A stretch of 64,000 nucleotides of DNA from Bacteroidetes bacterium RIFCSPLOWO2_12_FULL_37_12 (GTDB lineage: Bacteria > Bacteroidota > Bacteroidia > 2-12-FULL-37-12): NCBI GenBank assembly GCA_001769655.1, contig MEPC01000020.1, positions 1 through 64,000 of the forward strand, written 5' to 3'. A program made the translations under genes and the position numbers. The notes under the pieces were generated by a model, which searched no databases, was not told where the DNA came from, and saw only the letters and a list, made by a program, of their open reading frames with translations. Each line of letters opens with the position of its first letter. Within the stretch, counting starts at the first letter, position 1. This document shows, in pieces, positions 10,701-16,854 of the stretch.

Positions 10701-11926
10701 CTAAGGGTTGCACGGTTTCCGGCTCAGCATTGGTATCTGTTCCAGCAGCATTAATATTAGGAGTAACCGGAACCAATTCTAAATGTAGCAACGAGACTAA
10801 TGGCATTGCAACTTCAACACCCATAGGTGGCACACCGGGTTATACCTATTTATGGAGCGTAGGAGCAACTACTCAAACCATTTCAGGATTATCAGCTGGG
10901 ACCTATTCGGTTACTGTCACTGATACAAAAAGCTGTACGATTTCGGGAAGTGTCACTCTGACAAATCCTGCTGTCCTTTCAATAATCCTAACGGGCACAA
11001 ATCTTATTTGCAATGGAGGAACCAACGGAAGTGCAACCGCAATGGGTTCGGGGGGAACAGGAACGTTAACTTACGCATGGGCAACGGGGGAAACTATCTC
11101 CACACTTTCAAGTTTATCTGCGGGAACTTTTACCTGTACGGTAATGGATGTTAAAAATTGCATTGCTTCAGCTAACATAACATTAACCGAGCCATCAGCA
11201 ATTACCATATCTTTAAATGGAAATTACCCCAGTTGCAATGGTGGCACTGATGGATCTATCACTACAACACCGGGCGGGGGCGCAGGTTTTTATACGTATA
11301 AGTGGAATGGAGGCGCAACTTCACAAAACCGTACTGTTTTATCGGCGGGTACATACACTGTAACTGTTTCCGATGCAAAGAATTGCACCAATTCAGCTAA
11401 TACTATATTGGTGGAACAAACCTCATTAATTATTTCAATAACAAAAACGGATGCAACCGGTTCCACTGCGTCAGATGGAACAGCGAGTGTCACTCAAAGT
11501 GGTGGCACTTCTCCATATTCGTATTCATGGAGCACTAATCCCGTTCAAACCACAGCCACAGCCATTAATTTGAAAACGGGAACTTACACAGTGACACTAA
11601 CTGATTCCAAAGGATGTATTGCGATGGATACCGTCTTTATAGATTTTCCTGATATTCTAACAGAAGCAAAATTCGCAAAGAATATTTCGGTATATCCGAA
11701 TCCTACCAATGGAATTCTGAACATTGAATTTGGAAAAATGACGGATGAAAAAGTTGAAATTCAACTGATAGATTTAACGGGTCGCCTGGTGCATCGTGAG
11801 ACCTATAATATTTCAAATGCAACTAGCATACATCCTATAAATATTAATCAGGTTTCAACGGGGAGTTATTATCTTATCATAACGGGGAAAGAGGATATGT
11901 ACAGGGTGATGGTGAAGGTGGAGTGA
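1730..11926 (+). CDS. giant T9SS-secreted adhesin with GEVED, Ig-like and SprB repeats
   Basis: This 3398-residue protein has a signal peptide ending near residue 25 (TFAQ). Residues about 25-1650 hold seven GEVED modules (Trp-Ile-Asp-Trp/Asp-Asn-Asn-type core, each ending GE-x-EDY or similar) alternating with six Ig-like modules (PCSAIPxPGNTL..., FQWQSS..., YYxCxVxC). From about 1653 to 3310 follow some 22 SprB-type repeats of about 75 residues, each with a CNGxxxGS start, GTYTVTVTD and a second Cys, probably a disulfide. The last 85 residues are a T9SS type A sorting domain (YPNPTNG, GSYYLII). SprB repeats are known from mobile surface adhesins of gliding bacteria, so a cell-surface adhesion or motility role is inferred. 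The last repeat (ATGSTASDGT) has lost the first Cys. The gene has its own promoter and appears monocistronic. Confidence 0.9.
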   Translation: MKKLLLSVFFCLSLLTAGYQKTFAQYCTAENGGQCDEALNEISFAGIYNVTGCNDPGGYVDYTSMSGTVTQGGINYFSAKTTLYYSTDAVDVWIDWNNNQDFMDAGEYFTTTDSSGSGIFYANILVPLTATVGNTTMRVRIRYGGNANEPCGTAGSTYGEVEDYSLTIVAAAPCSAIPAPGSTLSSNTFVCNGDFFTLSFQNYQAESGLTFQWQSSADGATWTNIASATSPVLVTNQSNDTYYQCIVNCSGFGSATSSPVLVSQNTNILECYCIPPVSGDNCQNMYIENVAIGSINMASGCTPGTTYEDYTSESTSIIQGSTIPISLSSFQYGMAYSLWLDMNDNGVFETNENLLIINNTSGSLMVTDNLTIPITSTVGAHRLRISGGYFQQGVPSDPCAQIGYGETEDYTLTISAAPMCSAIPSPGNTLSSDSLGCSNKTIILRLQNYQAENGLTYQWQTSSDGATWTNAVSDTSSTMVTNQITDTYYQCVVTCVGFVSSISSPLFVPTGDFSQCYCTPKSNGSPCITNVTVDALNNTTGDCSVGNYSKQTATTTLMKEMTYPLSVTTDADAIISAWIDYNHNGAFDTWEWQQVTLNSTPGVPSTINILLPDSALTGITGMRIYSRASGAQNGAGDACRTNGSGEAEDYLITIINAIPCSAVPSPGNTLASDTLICSGKNFTLSVQNVQMETGLSYQWQSSTNGTSWANKTGATSSSLITSQTANRYYRCKVTCSGFTSAYSTTVLVSMKNVLECYCDPVSFNPCSPAYISNVTIDSINVTSTCSTGYENNSLTQSTSIMQGSVIPVSFSSFGYGFNYALWIDLNDNGIFDATELLLTINNPSELLTITDNLTIPITAQAGPHRLRIMGDSYWNTPPSDPCGQLQNGETEDYTINITAAPTCSSIPNPGNTLTSDTSVCAGINFTLTIQNTPIETGLSYQWKTSLNGTSWTSISGATSSSLVTSIITASKYYRCRVTCSGFGFTESTPVLVNLNTNILECYCIPPVAVDPCNMYIEYVNIDSIIMTSTCSTVTTYEDYSSSQSTSVMQGATFPISLSSGGSNGLAYTIWLDMNDDGVFDFNEILLSITNNSGLQTLTDTLIIPITTQAGPHRLRIMGQSFWYGTPTDPCGQLQGGETEDYTLTITAAPSCSAVPSPGNTLSSAVSVCAGIDFTLSIQNNPLESGLTYQWQSSSDNVSYIPIAGATNTTYTTAQTTATYYRCVVTCTNSGSSANSNPVNVLMNSVINCYCTSMATTTGDEEIFNVTVGTLNNTSDCSTTGGGASILNQYSDYTSTVTAPTLMQGLAFSFSIEIGTCGGNYASGTAIFIDYNQNGDFTDAGEQVYGTAITTDGPHFVTGSFDIPLTAVTGNTRMRVVNEEGNPGTSISPCSSYGYGETEDYVVTIMSATPCSSIPTPGNTLTSAVTVCSGNNFTLSFQNNPIESGLSFQWQSSPDGATWSNIDSATSSTLTTNQTSSTYYQCIVSCSGFGSSASVPVLVNVNTNVLECFCVPPTSISPCLFTPISNVTIDSINVNSTCSGISYQDYSSSQNTSVMQGSTIPISLSSNGTGSAYTIWLDLNDNGIFEATEILRTINNGSGDTTITDSISIPLTASSGMHRLRIRADYFGNGAPTDPCNQLQYGETQDFNLTVFISCSELNLSLTSINPKCNSSVDGVINSNVSGGTSPYSYSWSDSQISANISGLTSGTYSLTITDSKACIDSASVTLNDPLAVTAILSGTNPTCNGAVDGSATVTATGGSGVFFYSWLSGDSTASISGMISGAYVVTVTDENSCTTSGSVILSDPPLLTLSVVGNNPSCYGGNDGVATAIGGGGTGGYTYIWNEGQTTSSISELIPGEYFVTLTDTNSCSVSGSVNLNNPKIITINISGTNPSCNGSADGSAVVTGIGGTGSLSYLWSTGTTSDSDSGLTAGTYTVTLTDENSCTKSISVSLTEPATLTSSISGTSPACNGETSGSASVTASGGFGSLSYLWSSGQTSPVVTNLSMGDYTVTITDDNSCTQTNVVTISQPGLLSVTLSGTSPSCNGLSNGTASALAASGTSPYFFNWSNGASMSLATNLSAGTSYIVTVTDVNSCTQSASIILSEPSAISATLNGTDPTCNSYSDGSATAIASGGTGAFSYSWSNSTLTDINTNLLAGNYTVTITDENSCKEIKTITLNEPAGIVISASIVNPACVTADGAANISSGGIAPFSYSWSNGVTDSINSTITAGTYTVTVTDANSCTASQSVYVENITAPVLTLNASSPGCNGGNDGVIIANLVGGTPPFVYLWSNGKTTAFISGLVGDIEYQLTVTDANNCLGIAGVILTNPDPISLSVSGIEPLCNGENSGSASAVASGGTGAFTYLWSNSQSTSTATGISSGTYTITVTDGNSCTRSSSILLTEPSALSSTVSGTSPACNAGTNGSSSVSASGGTQPYTYLWSGGQTSAIITGLTAGTFTVTITDANSCTQSNSIIITEFTALSLTVSGTDPLCNGKPSGSAIATASGGNGTYFYNWSTGVTNATAANLSAGVLYGVTVTDGKSCTQSNSILLSEPTAIITSTISSDPACYNQSTGNATVNASGGTGAYSYLWNEGQTTQTASGLSAGTYFVTVTDANVCTGTNSVSLNEPAILSLTVSGTNPNCNGGTNGSATASAGGGTSPYAFVWNSGQVTQAVSSLGSGTYKVTVTDANSCTMSGSVTLASPTALFVSVTGTNSNCNGGANGTANLTASGGTPVYVYLWSTGETTSAMLGLSSGNYTVTVTDVNNCTITGNVTLTDPPVLTFSVTGNNPGCNGGTSGTANTTPGGGTPGYTYIWNGGATTQNLSSLSAGTYTATVTDAKGCTLSGSVTLSDPTLVTASVTGTNLICSGGTNGSATVTGGGGTGVFTYLWSNATTTTTISNLIAGTYTVTVFDGNSCTATSNITLTAPPALTVSVTGTNVNCNTGTKGTVSATPSGGTSGYTYSWSTGETSSSVTNLSNGSYTVTVTDAKGCTVSGSALVSVPAALILGVTGTNSKCSNETNGIATSTPIGGTPGYTYLWSVGATTQTISGLSAGTYSVTVTDTKSCTISGSVTLTNPAVLSIILTGTNLICNGGTNGSATAMGSGGTGTLTYAWATGETISTLSSLSAGTFTCTVMDVKNCIASANITLTEPSAITISLNGNYPSCNGGTDGSITTTPGGGAGFYTYKWNGGATSQNRTVLSAGTYTVTVSDAKNCTNSANTILVEQTSLIISITKTDATGSTASDGTASVTQSGGTSPYSYSWSTNPVQTTATAINLKTGTYTVTLTDSKGCIAMDTVFIDFPDILTEAKFAKNISVYPNPTNGILNIEFGKMTDEKVEIQLIDLTGRLVHRETYNISNATSIHPININQVSTGSYYLIITGKEDMYRVMVKVE

Positions 11927-11935
11927 GGTTTTTTA

Positions 11936-12553
11936 TTAATCCAACAAGGTTTTCGTTTGTTTATTTCCTTTTTTCGCCTCCATAACCGGTTTAAAACTAA
12001 AACGGTGTAAGGAACAAACCCCCGCTTTTTGTAATTGTTTCAGATGAAACTGTGTGCCATAGCCCATGTTTTTTTCCCATCCGTACTCCGGAAATTTTTC
12101 AGCAAATTTTTTCATCATTGCATCGCGATGTGTTTTGGCTAAGATAGATGCCGCGGCTATGGAAAAATAATTGGCATCGCCATCCACAACGCATTTGAAA
12201 GGAAAATTTTTATAGTGTTTAAAACGGTTTCCATCAATTATCAAAAAACCGGGTTTTAGTTTTAGTTGTTCAATGCATTTATGCATGGCTTTAAAAGTGG
12301 CATTAAGAACATTTATACGATCTATCTCCGTATTTGAAATTTCTGCTACAGACCAGGCGAGGCAATCTTTCAAAATAATTTCCCGTGCAATAGTTCGTTC
12401 TTTGGCAGTTAATACTTTCGAATCGTCTATGTGTTCGTTATAATAATCAGGAGGCAGTATGACAGCCGCGGCTACTACCGGACCCGCCAATGCGCCTCTG
12501 CCGGCTTCATCGAGCCCGGCTTCTGTTTCTTTATTTTGATATTGGGAGAACAT
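11936..12553 (-). CDS. rnhB: ribonuclease HII
   Basis: This 205-residue enzyme cleaves the RNA strand of RNA-DNA hybrids and starts ribonucleotide excision from DNA. The family signature DEAGRG is at residues 15-20, giving the metal ligands D15 and E16; LIIDGN supplies D107 and VVDGDA supplies D124. Length is normal for bacterial RNase HII. The stop lies 9 bases from the stop of the convergent adhesin gene. It is probably transcribed separately from the CHASE2 gene upstream, because a strong inverted repeat lies between them. Confidence 0.95.
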   Translation of the reverse strand: MFSQYQNKETEAGLDEAGRGALAGPVVAAAVILPPDYYNEHIDDSKVLTAKERTIAREIILKDCLAWSVAEISNTEIDRINVLNATFKAMHKCIEQLKLKPGFLIIDGNRFKHYKNFPFKCVVDGDANYFSIAAASILAKTHRDAMMKKFAEKFPEYGWEKNMGYGTQFHLKQLQKAGVCSLHRFSFKPVMEAKKGNKQTKTLLD

Positions 12554-12611
12554 GATTAGTGCCTAATATAATATATTTTCGCACTTATTGGCAAAATATT
12601 TTTCAAATATC

Positions 12612-12677
12612 GAATATTGAACAAGGAATAATGAATTTCGAAGTACTTCAACATTCGAAATTCCTTGTTCAATATTC
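12612..12677 (-). terminator. long inverted repeat between the CHASE2 gene and rnhB
   Basis: A 17-base arm GAATATTGAACAAGGAA (12612-12628) is repeated exactly in inverse at 12661-12677, with partly pairing sequence between. It follows the stop of the CHASE2 gene (12711) and may act as a terminator or mRNA-stabilising hairpin. Confidence 0.55.
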
Positions 12678-12710
12678 ATTATTTCCTTTTTATGTTGTGG
12701 AAAATCCAGA

Positions 12711-13931
12711 TTAGGGTATAATATCTGATTTCCTCTTTGAAAAAAACATCTTTGCGTTCTCCCTGATTTTTTTTATAAAATCCAACTCTAACATCCCAAA
12801 ATAAAATTCCAGCAAATCGCCAGAAAAAATAATAAACACCAGCAAAAGAGAAATATTTAATTTGACATTCAGATAATTAAAAAACAAAACTACCACAGCG
12901 AGAAGCAAAAGACATTCAATTAATTGAGTGAGTTTTGTAAAAACATCATACGATTTTTTATATTTCCTGTAGTACCATGCAAATAATGCAATATTCAAAT
13001 ATCCGATAATAAAAGCAATAATAAAAGTTCCCCAGAAGGGAAGCTCATAAATAAACTCTTCATTCAGAATCATGGAAATAATATTTGCGTGTATGACCAT
13101 TCCGTACATATCGGGAAAAGTTTTTCCGGCAAATCGTTCGTTTAACGGGGTAAACATTACGTCCTCAAATGTTCTGGATTCTTCATTTGGATTTATGTAT
13201 CCCAAAATGACAATTTTATCCTTAATAAAATCTAACCTAATGAGTGAATCCAACACCTGCTCTGCGTCGAGAAAATAAAAATGCCGGAAATTTCCTCTGT
13301 AATTGATTATTTCAGTTTCGTTTTTCCGGGAAAGAAACTTTTCTGTTTTCCCGGGATTAAAAAGTGTGGAAACCTTTACCGGAAATGAAACTTCTTGTTT
13401 CTCACTCACTTTTATGGAAGGCAAAAACCGGCGAATGGTTCTGAATGTTCCCGTTTCAGATATTAAATTAGCAAAACCGGTAGTGGCATTGCGGAGAAAC
13501 TTAGGATGAGAACCGGATAATTTTTCGAAGAAGCCGGATTTTGAATTCAATTGGCTTAATTCGCTCACCATCACCAGGTTTTTGGTATTGGCAAGCGCTT
13601 TTTCAAGGGAAGAATCCTGCCCGGAATTTTTTTCATTTCTGAAGAATGCATCCACCCCGATAACTTTTGGGTTGAAGAAATTTATCCTGTTTATCTGTTG
13701 TGCTATCTCATTCCTTGATAAATTTCCAATGTTCACTATCACTAATTGCGTATCGGGGGGCTGTTCTTTTCTTATTTTTGAAAAAACAATATCGGTAATT
13801 TCAAAATCACCGATTGCCTGACTGATGGGATTCAGAAAGTCAATGTTGGATGGAATGAGATAAAGAATCCAGATGACTGCAAAAACAAATAGGGTGGCAA
13901 AAAAGTGGTGAAGGTTTTTGAAGAGAGACAT
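12711..13931 (-). CDS. CHASE2-domain membrane protein
   Basis: The 406-residue protein starts with a hydrophobic segment (about 9-25), followed by an extracytoplasmic domain (about 30-300) with the CHASE2 pattern: QLVIVNIG, PKVIGVDAFF, a central NYRG and KIVILGY. Three hydrophobic segments follow near the C-terminus (about 300-385). CHASE2 normally senses an unknown signal outside the membrane and is fused to a kinase, cyclase or other output domain. Here only a short basic tail of about 25 residues follows the last membrane segment and no output domain is present. The start is the ATG at 13931, directly preceded by a four-unit heptamer repeat. Its partner is unknown. Confidence 0.8.
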   Translation of the reverse strand: MSLFKNLHHFFATLFVFAVIWILYLIPSNIDFLNPISQAIGDFEITDIVFSKIRKEQPPDTQLVIVNIGNLSRNEIAQQINRINFFNPKVIGVDAFFRNEKNSGQDSSLEKALANTKNLVMVSELSQLNSKSGFFEKLSGSHPKFLRNATTGFANLISETGTFRTIRRFLPSIKVSEKQEVSFPVKVSTLFNPGKTEKFLSRKNETEIINYRGNFRHFYFLDAEQVLDSLIRLDFIKDKIVILGYINPNEESRTFEDVMFTPLNERFAGKTFPDMYGMVIHANIISMILNEEFIYELPFWGTFIIAFIIGYLNIALFAWYYRKYKKSYDVFTKLTQLIECLLLLAVVVLFFNYLNVKLNISLLLVFIIFSGDLLEFYFGMLELDFIKKIRENAKMFFSKRKSDIIP

Positions 13932-13959
13932 GAAAAGTGATAAGTGAAAAATGAAAAGT
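13932..13959. repeat. heptamer tandem repeat (x4) abutting the CHASE2 gene start
   Basis: Four 7-bp units GAAAAGT, GATAAGT, GAAAAAT, GAAAAGT fill the whole gap between the adenine deaminase stop codon and the CHASE2 start codon. The first unit touches the start codon. Confidence 0.7.
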
Positions 13960-15587
13960 TATCCAACAAAAACATTCTTAAATCTAAACGTTCTCCCGTC
14001 AAACAGCCCTTTGTCACTCAGTTTCAGTTCCGGTATTACTAATAGCGCCATAAAAGACAATGTCATGTAAGGGGCTTTTAGTTTAGAGCCGAGTTTTTTA
14101 GCGGCTTGAGAAAGTTCCTGGTATTTTTTTGCAATCTCTTTGGCTGGTTTCGGCGACATGATGCCTCCTATGGGTAAACCAAGTATTATTTCCTTTTTAC
14201 CGTTTATAAGTGAAATTCCGCCTTTTTCTCTGATAATCAAGTTACAGGCACGACTGATTGAATCATCATCAGCGCCTGTTGCAATAATATTGTGACAATC
14301 GTGTGCCACCGAGGAAGCAATGGCGCCTCTTTTTAATCCAAAGTTTTTGATAAATGCAACGGATGGTGGAGAAGGTTTGTACCGGTTCAACACTGTTAGT
14401 TTCAGAATATCTCTTTTAGTGTCACTGCAAACTTCGCCATTAAGAATGAATGGTTCCATTTCCAAACAACGCGTGACAAGTTGTTCATCCAACGCTGATA
14501 TGACATTTATTTTTCCGGGCTTTGCTTTTATTTTAAAATCACGCGGCTTGGTTTTTCTGCATTTGAAATTATTCTGAATTTCCGGTTTTTGGGGAGGAAT
14601 AAAACACTTTCCTCTTTCAGCAACTAATTCTCCGTTAATATAGGTTTGTAAAACATTAAAATCCCGGAGGTCTTCTGTAATAATAAAATCAGCAGGGTCA
14701 CCTTGTCTGAGAAATCCGGTATTAATTTTATAGTGCTGTGCGGGATTCCAGGAAGCTATTCTCAAAACGTCAAATAAATTTTTTCCCATGGAAACAGAAC
14801 GTGCCACTAATTTATTTATATGTCCTTCCAGAAAATCGTCGGGATGTTTGTCATCGGAACAAAACATAAGCTTATGCGGGTGAGAATCAATCAAGGGAGC
14901 CAATGCGGAAAAATTCCTGGCGGCGGAGCCATCGCGTATGATTATTTTCATTCCATATTTCAGCTTATCCAGCGCTTCTTCCAATGTAAAACATTCATGG
15001 TCGGTGCTTATGCCGCCTTGAATATATTTTTTTGCCTGAAGCCCTTTTAATCCGGGAGCATGCCCATCCACCGGAAATCCAAATTTTTTTGCAACGGCAA
15101 TTTTTGCAAGACATTCCGGATCTTTTTGGATTACCCCGGGCCAATTCATAAATTCAGCGAGGTAGCTTAATTCCCCCTGTTGAAAAAGCGTTTCAATATT
15201 TCCGGCGGTAATTTCAGCGCCGGCTGTTTCAAAATTAGTTGCGGGCACACAGGAAGGCACGCCGAAATAAAATTTGAAATTTACTTTTCGTCCTTCTGCC
15301 AGCATGTACTTTATTCCTTTGACGCCAAGTACGTTTGCTATTTCATGAGGGTCCGATACGGTGGCGACTGTACCGTGTGACACCGCAACACGCGCAAATT
15401 CAGCAGGCGGCATCATGGAACTTTCCACATGAATATGCGCATCAATAAAACCGGGAAGAATAAAATTACGGGAGTGACACTTCTTTTTTTTGATAGAAAC
15501 AATTTTTCCGTCAGCCACAAAAATTTCACCCTGATAAATTTCGCGGGAAAAAATGTTAACAATGTTTCCGGAAATGGTAAAAGACAT
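13959..15587 (-). CDS. ade: adenine deaminase
   Basis: This 542-residue amidohydrolase is predicted to convert adenine to hypoxanthine and ammonia in purine salvage. It shows the amidohydrolase metal motif H51-x-H53 within GFIDAHIHVESS, the family stretch GTVATVSDPHEIANV, a later FGFPVDGHAPGL and CSDDKHPDD, and the conserved C-terminal domain (SSVAHDCHN, LPIGGIMS). Length is that of Ade. It lies 11 bases from the upstream MORN gene and 27 bases from the CHASE2 gene downstream, so the three may be one minus-strand transcript. Four of its five GTGNCAC sites fall in frames that give different amino acids. Confidence 0.93.
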   Translation of the reverse strand: MSFTISGNIVNIFSREIYQGEIFVADGKIVSIKKKKCHSRNFILPGFIDAHIHVESSMMPPAEFARVAVSHGTVATVSDPHEIANVLGVKGIKYMLAEGRKVNFKFYFGVPSCVPATNFETAGAEITAGNIETLFQQGELSYLAEFMNWPGVIQKDPECLAKIAVAKKFGFPVDGHAPGLKGLQAKKYIQGGISTDHECFTLEEALDKLKYGMKIIIRDGSAARNFSALAPLIDSHPHKLMFCSDDKHPDDFLEGHINKLVARSVSMGKNLFDVLRIASWNPAQHYKINTGFLRQGDPADFIITEDLRDFNVLQTYINGELVAERGKCFIPPQKPEIQNNFKCRKTKPRDFKIKAKPGKINVISALDEQLVTRCLEMEPFILNGEVCSDTKRDILKLTVLNRYKPSPPSVAFIKNFGLKRGAIASSVAHDCHNIIATGADDDSISRACNLIIREKGGISLINGKKEIILGLPIGGIMSPKPAKEIAKKYQELSQAAKKLGSKLKAPYMTLSFMALLVIPELKLSDKGLFDGRTFRFKNVFVG

Positions 15588-15598
15588 GAGGGAGAAAT

Positions 15599-16681
15599 TT
15601 AATAATTTGCTTCTGTAATCCTCTTTCCATAGTTATATTTCACAGTAGCTACTTTTTTCCCATCTATTGAAAAAAAATCAACATCTCCATGTTTGTAACC
15701 GTTCACATAAAAACCTGCCTCCATGACGCTTTCTACATTCTTATGATAAATTTTATAAGGTCCGTTCTCTACATCGTTTTCAAAAGTTGTCTCGGAAACA
15801 GGAAATCCGCCTGGTAGAAATTTTTTTTCAATTCCATTCTTTTTACCTCTGATAAAATTCATCACATATTCTTCTTTTTCGTTAGTATAATAATAAATAT
15901 AGGTTCCCTGCAATTGCCCGAAGGAATAATTAAACTTTTCTTTTATTTTTCCATTTTTGTGGAATTTGAATCCTTCACCATTTAGCACACTGTCTTTAAA
16001 ATTCAAAACGGAATCGGGTGTGCCATCGGGGAAAAAGTATTTATATAATCCATCCAACACTCCGGAGGTATAATTTTTTTCACATTTGAGAGTGCCATCG
16101 GGATAATATTCATACGCGGGACCCGAAAGAAATTTTCCGGTTTTATCATATTGAAAAACACTTTCCTTAGTTCCGTTTTTGTAAAATGTGCAAGTGTAAC
16201 CGTTTGGCAACGGTGTTCTTTCAAGCAATAACCTTCCACCCCAATCCCATTCTTTTCCTTCAACGGTGTCACCATAAAAAACAGTGTATTCACGGGCTTT
16301 TATGCCATTTTGATGAAAAAATTGCTGAGCACCTTTTAGACGACCGTACTCAAAATTTTTAACGGATTTTATGATAGAACCTGAAGGATAGAAACTCTTT
16401 TGTTCCCCATGCAGAAGCTCAATGTTTTTCAATTTTTTCTTACCTTGCAATACGGAAGCAATGGAGTCCTTTAAAAATATTTTTTTAGGTTGAGTCCCAA
16501 CTAAATTTTCAATTTGTTGTTTGAGCATATCATCGGGTTGCCCGGCAGGAATGGATAGCCACTTTACTATCAAACTCTCCGCTACTTTGTTTTTGTCCTG
16601 GGCAAAGAGAATGTTTGAACAGAATAGGCAAAAGGAAATGCAAAAAGAAAGCAGTAACTTTATGGTTGTTTTCAAAAACAT
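15599..16681 (-). CDS. exported MORN/YwqK-like repeat protein
   Basis: The 360-residue protein has a signal peptide (about 1-27, ending LFAQ). From about residue 80 onward there are tandem 20-25-residue repeats of the form YYPDGTLKxExNYxxGxLxGxYKYF, the MORN-2 or YwqK pattern. Such proteins are often labelled toxin-antitoxin YwqK antitoxins; the exported form here is more likely an envelope protein of unknown role. The start codon (16679-16681, reverse) overlaps the start codon of the divergent lipoprotein gene at 16680. Confidence 0.75.
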   Translation of the reverse strand: MFLKTTIKLLLSFCISFCLFCSNILFAQDKNKVAESLIVKWLSIPAGQPDDMLKQQIENLVGTQPKKIFLKDSIASVLQGKKKLKNIELLHGEQKSFYPSGSIIKSVKNFEYGRLKGAQQFFHQNGIKAREYTVFYGDTVEGKEWDWGGRLLLERTPLPNGYTCTFYKNGTKESVFQYDKTGKFLSGPAYEYYPDGTLKCEKNYTSGVLDGLYKYFFPDGTPDSVLNFKDSVLNGEGFKFHKNGKIKEKFNYSFGQLQGTYIYYYTNEKEEYVMNFIRGKKNGIEKKFLPGGFPVSETTFENDVENGPYKIYHKNVESVMEAGFYVNGYKHGDVDFFSIDGKKVATVKYNYGKRITEANY

Positions 16682-16847
16682 GAAATCTAAATGGCTTTAT
16701 TTTTTTAGAAAGATTAAAAGGAGATTTCCGGTTATCCTTTTGTTTATACTGGTTTTTTCTATTGCAGAAAGTTGTTATTCACCCAAGAGAAATCTCTATA
16801 AACAACGAAAAAAATATAAACCGCTACCTTGTATTTGTGATAAATAA
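16680..16847 (+). CDS. small predicted lipoprotein
   Basis: A 55-residue protein begins at an internal ATG: basic N-terminus (KSKWLYFFRKIKRR), a hydrophobic stretch and a lipobox ending IAESC at residue 32, then a short basic tail (SPKRNLYKQRKKYKP). The composition is typical of tiny Bacteroidota lipoproteins. The sequence CATG at 16679-16682 carries both this start and the start of the divergent MORN gene, so each must be transcribed from inside the other. It ends 8 bases from the convergent secDF stop. Confidence 0.6.
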   Translation: MKSKWLYFFRKIKRRFPVILLFILVFSIAESCYSPKRNLYKQRKKYKPLPCICDK

Positions 16848-16854
16848 AAAAATA

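Noticed and set aside
15599-16681. Toxin-antitoxin antitoxin (YwqK label)
   Set aside because: The protein is exported and no toxin is adjacent; the label rests on MORN-type repeats alone.
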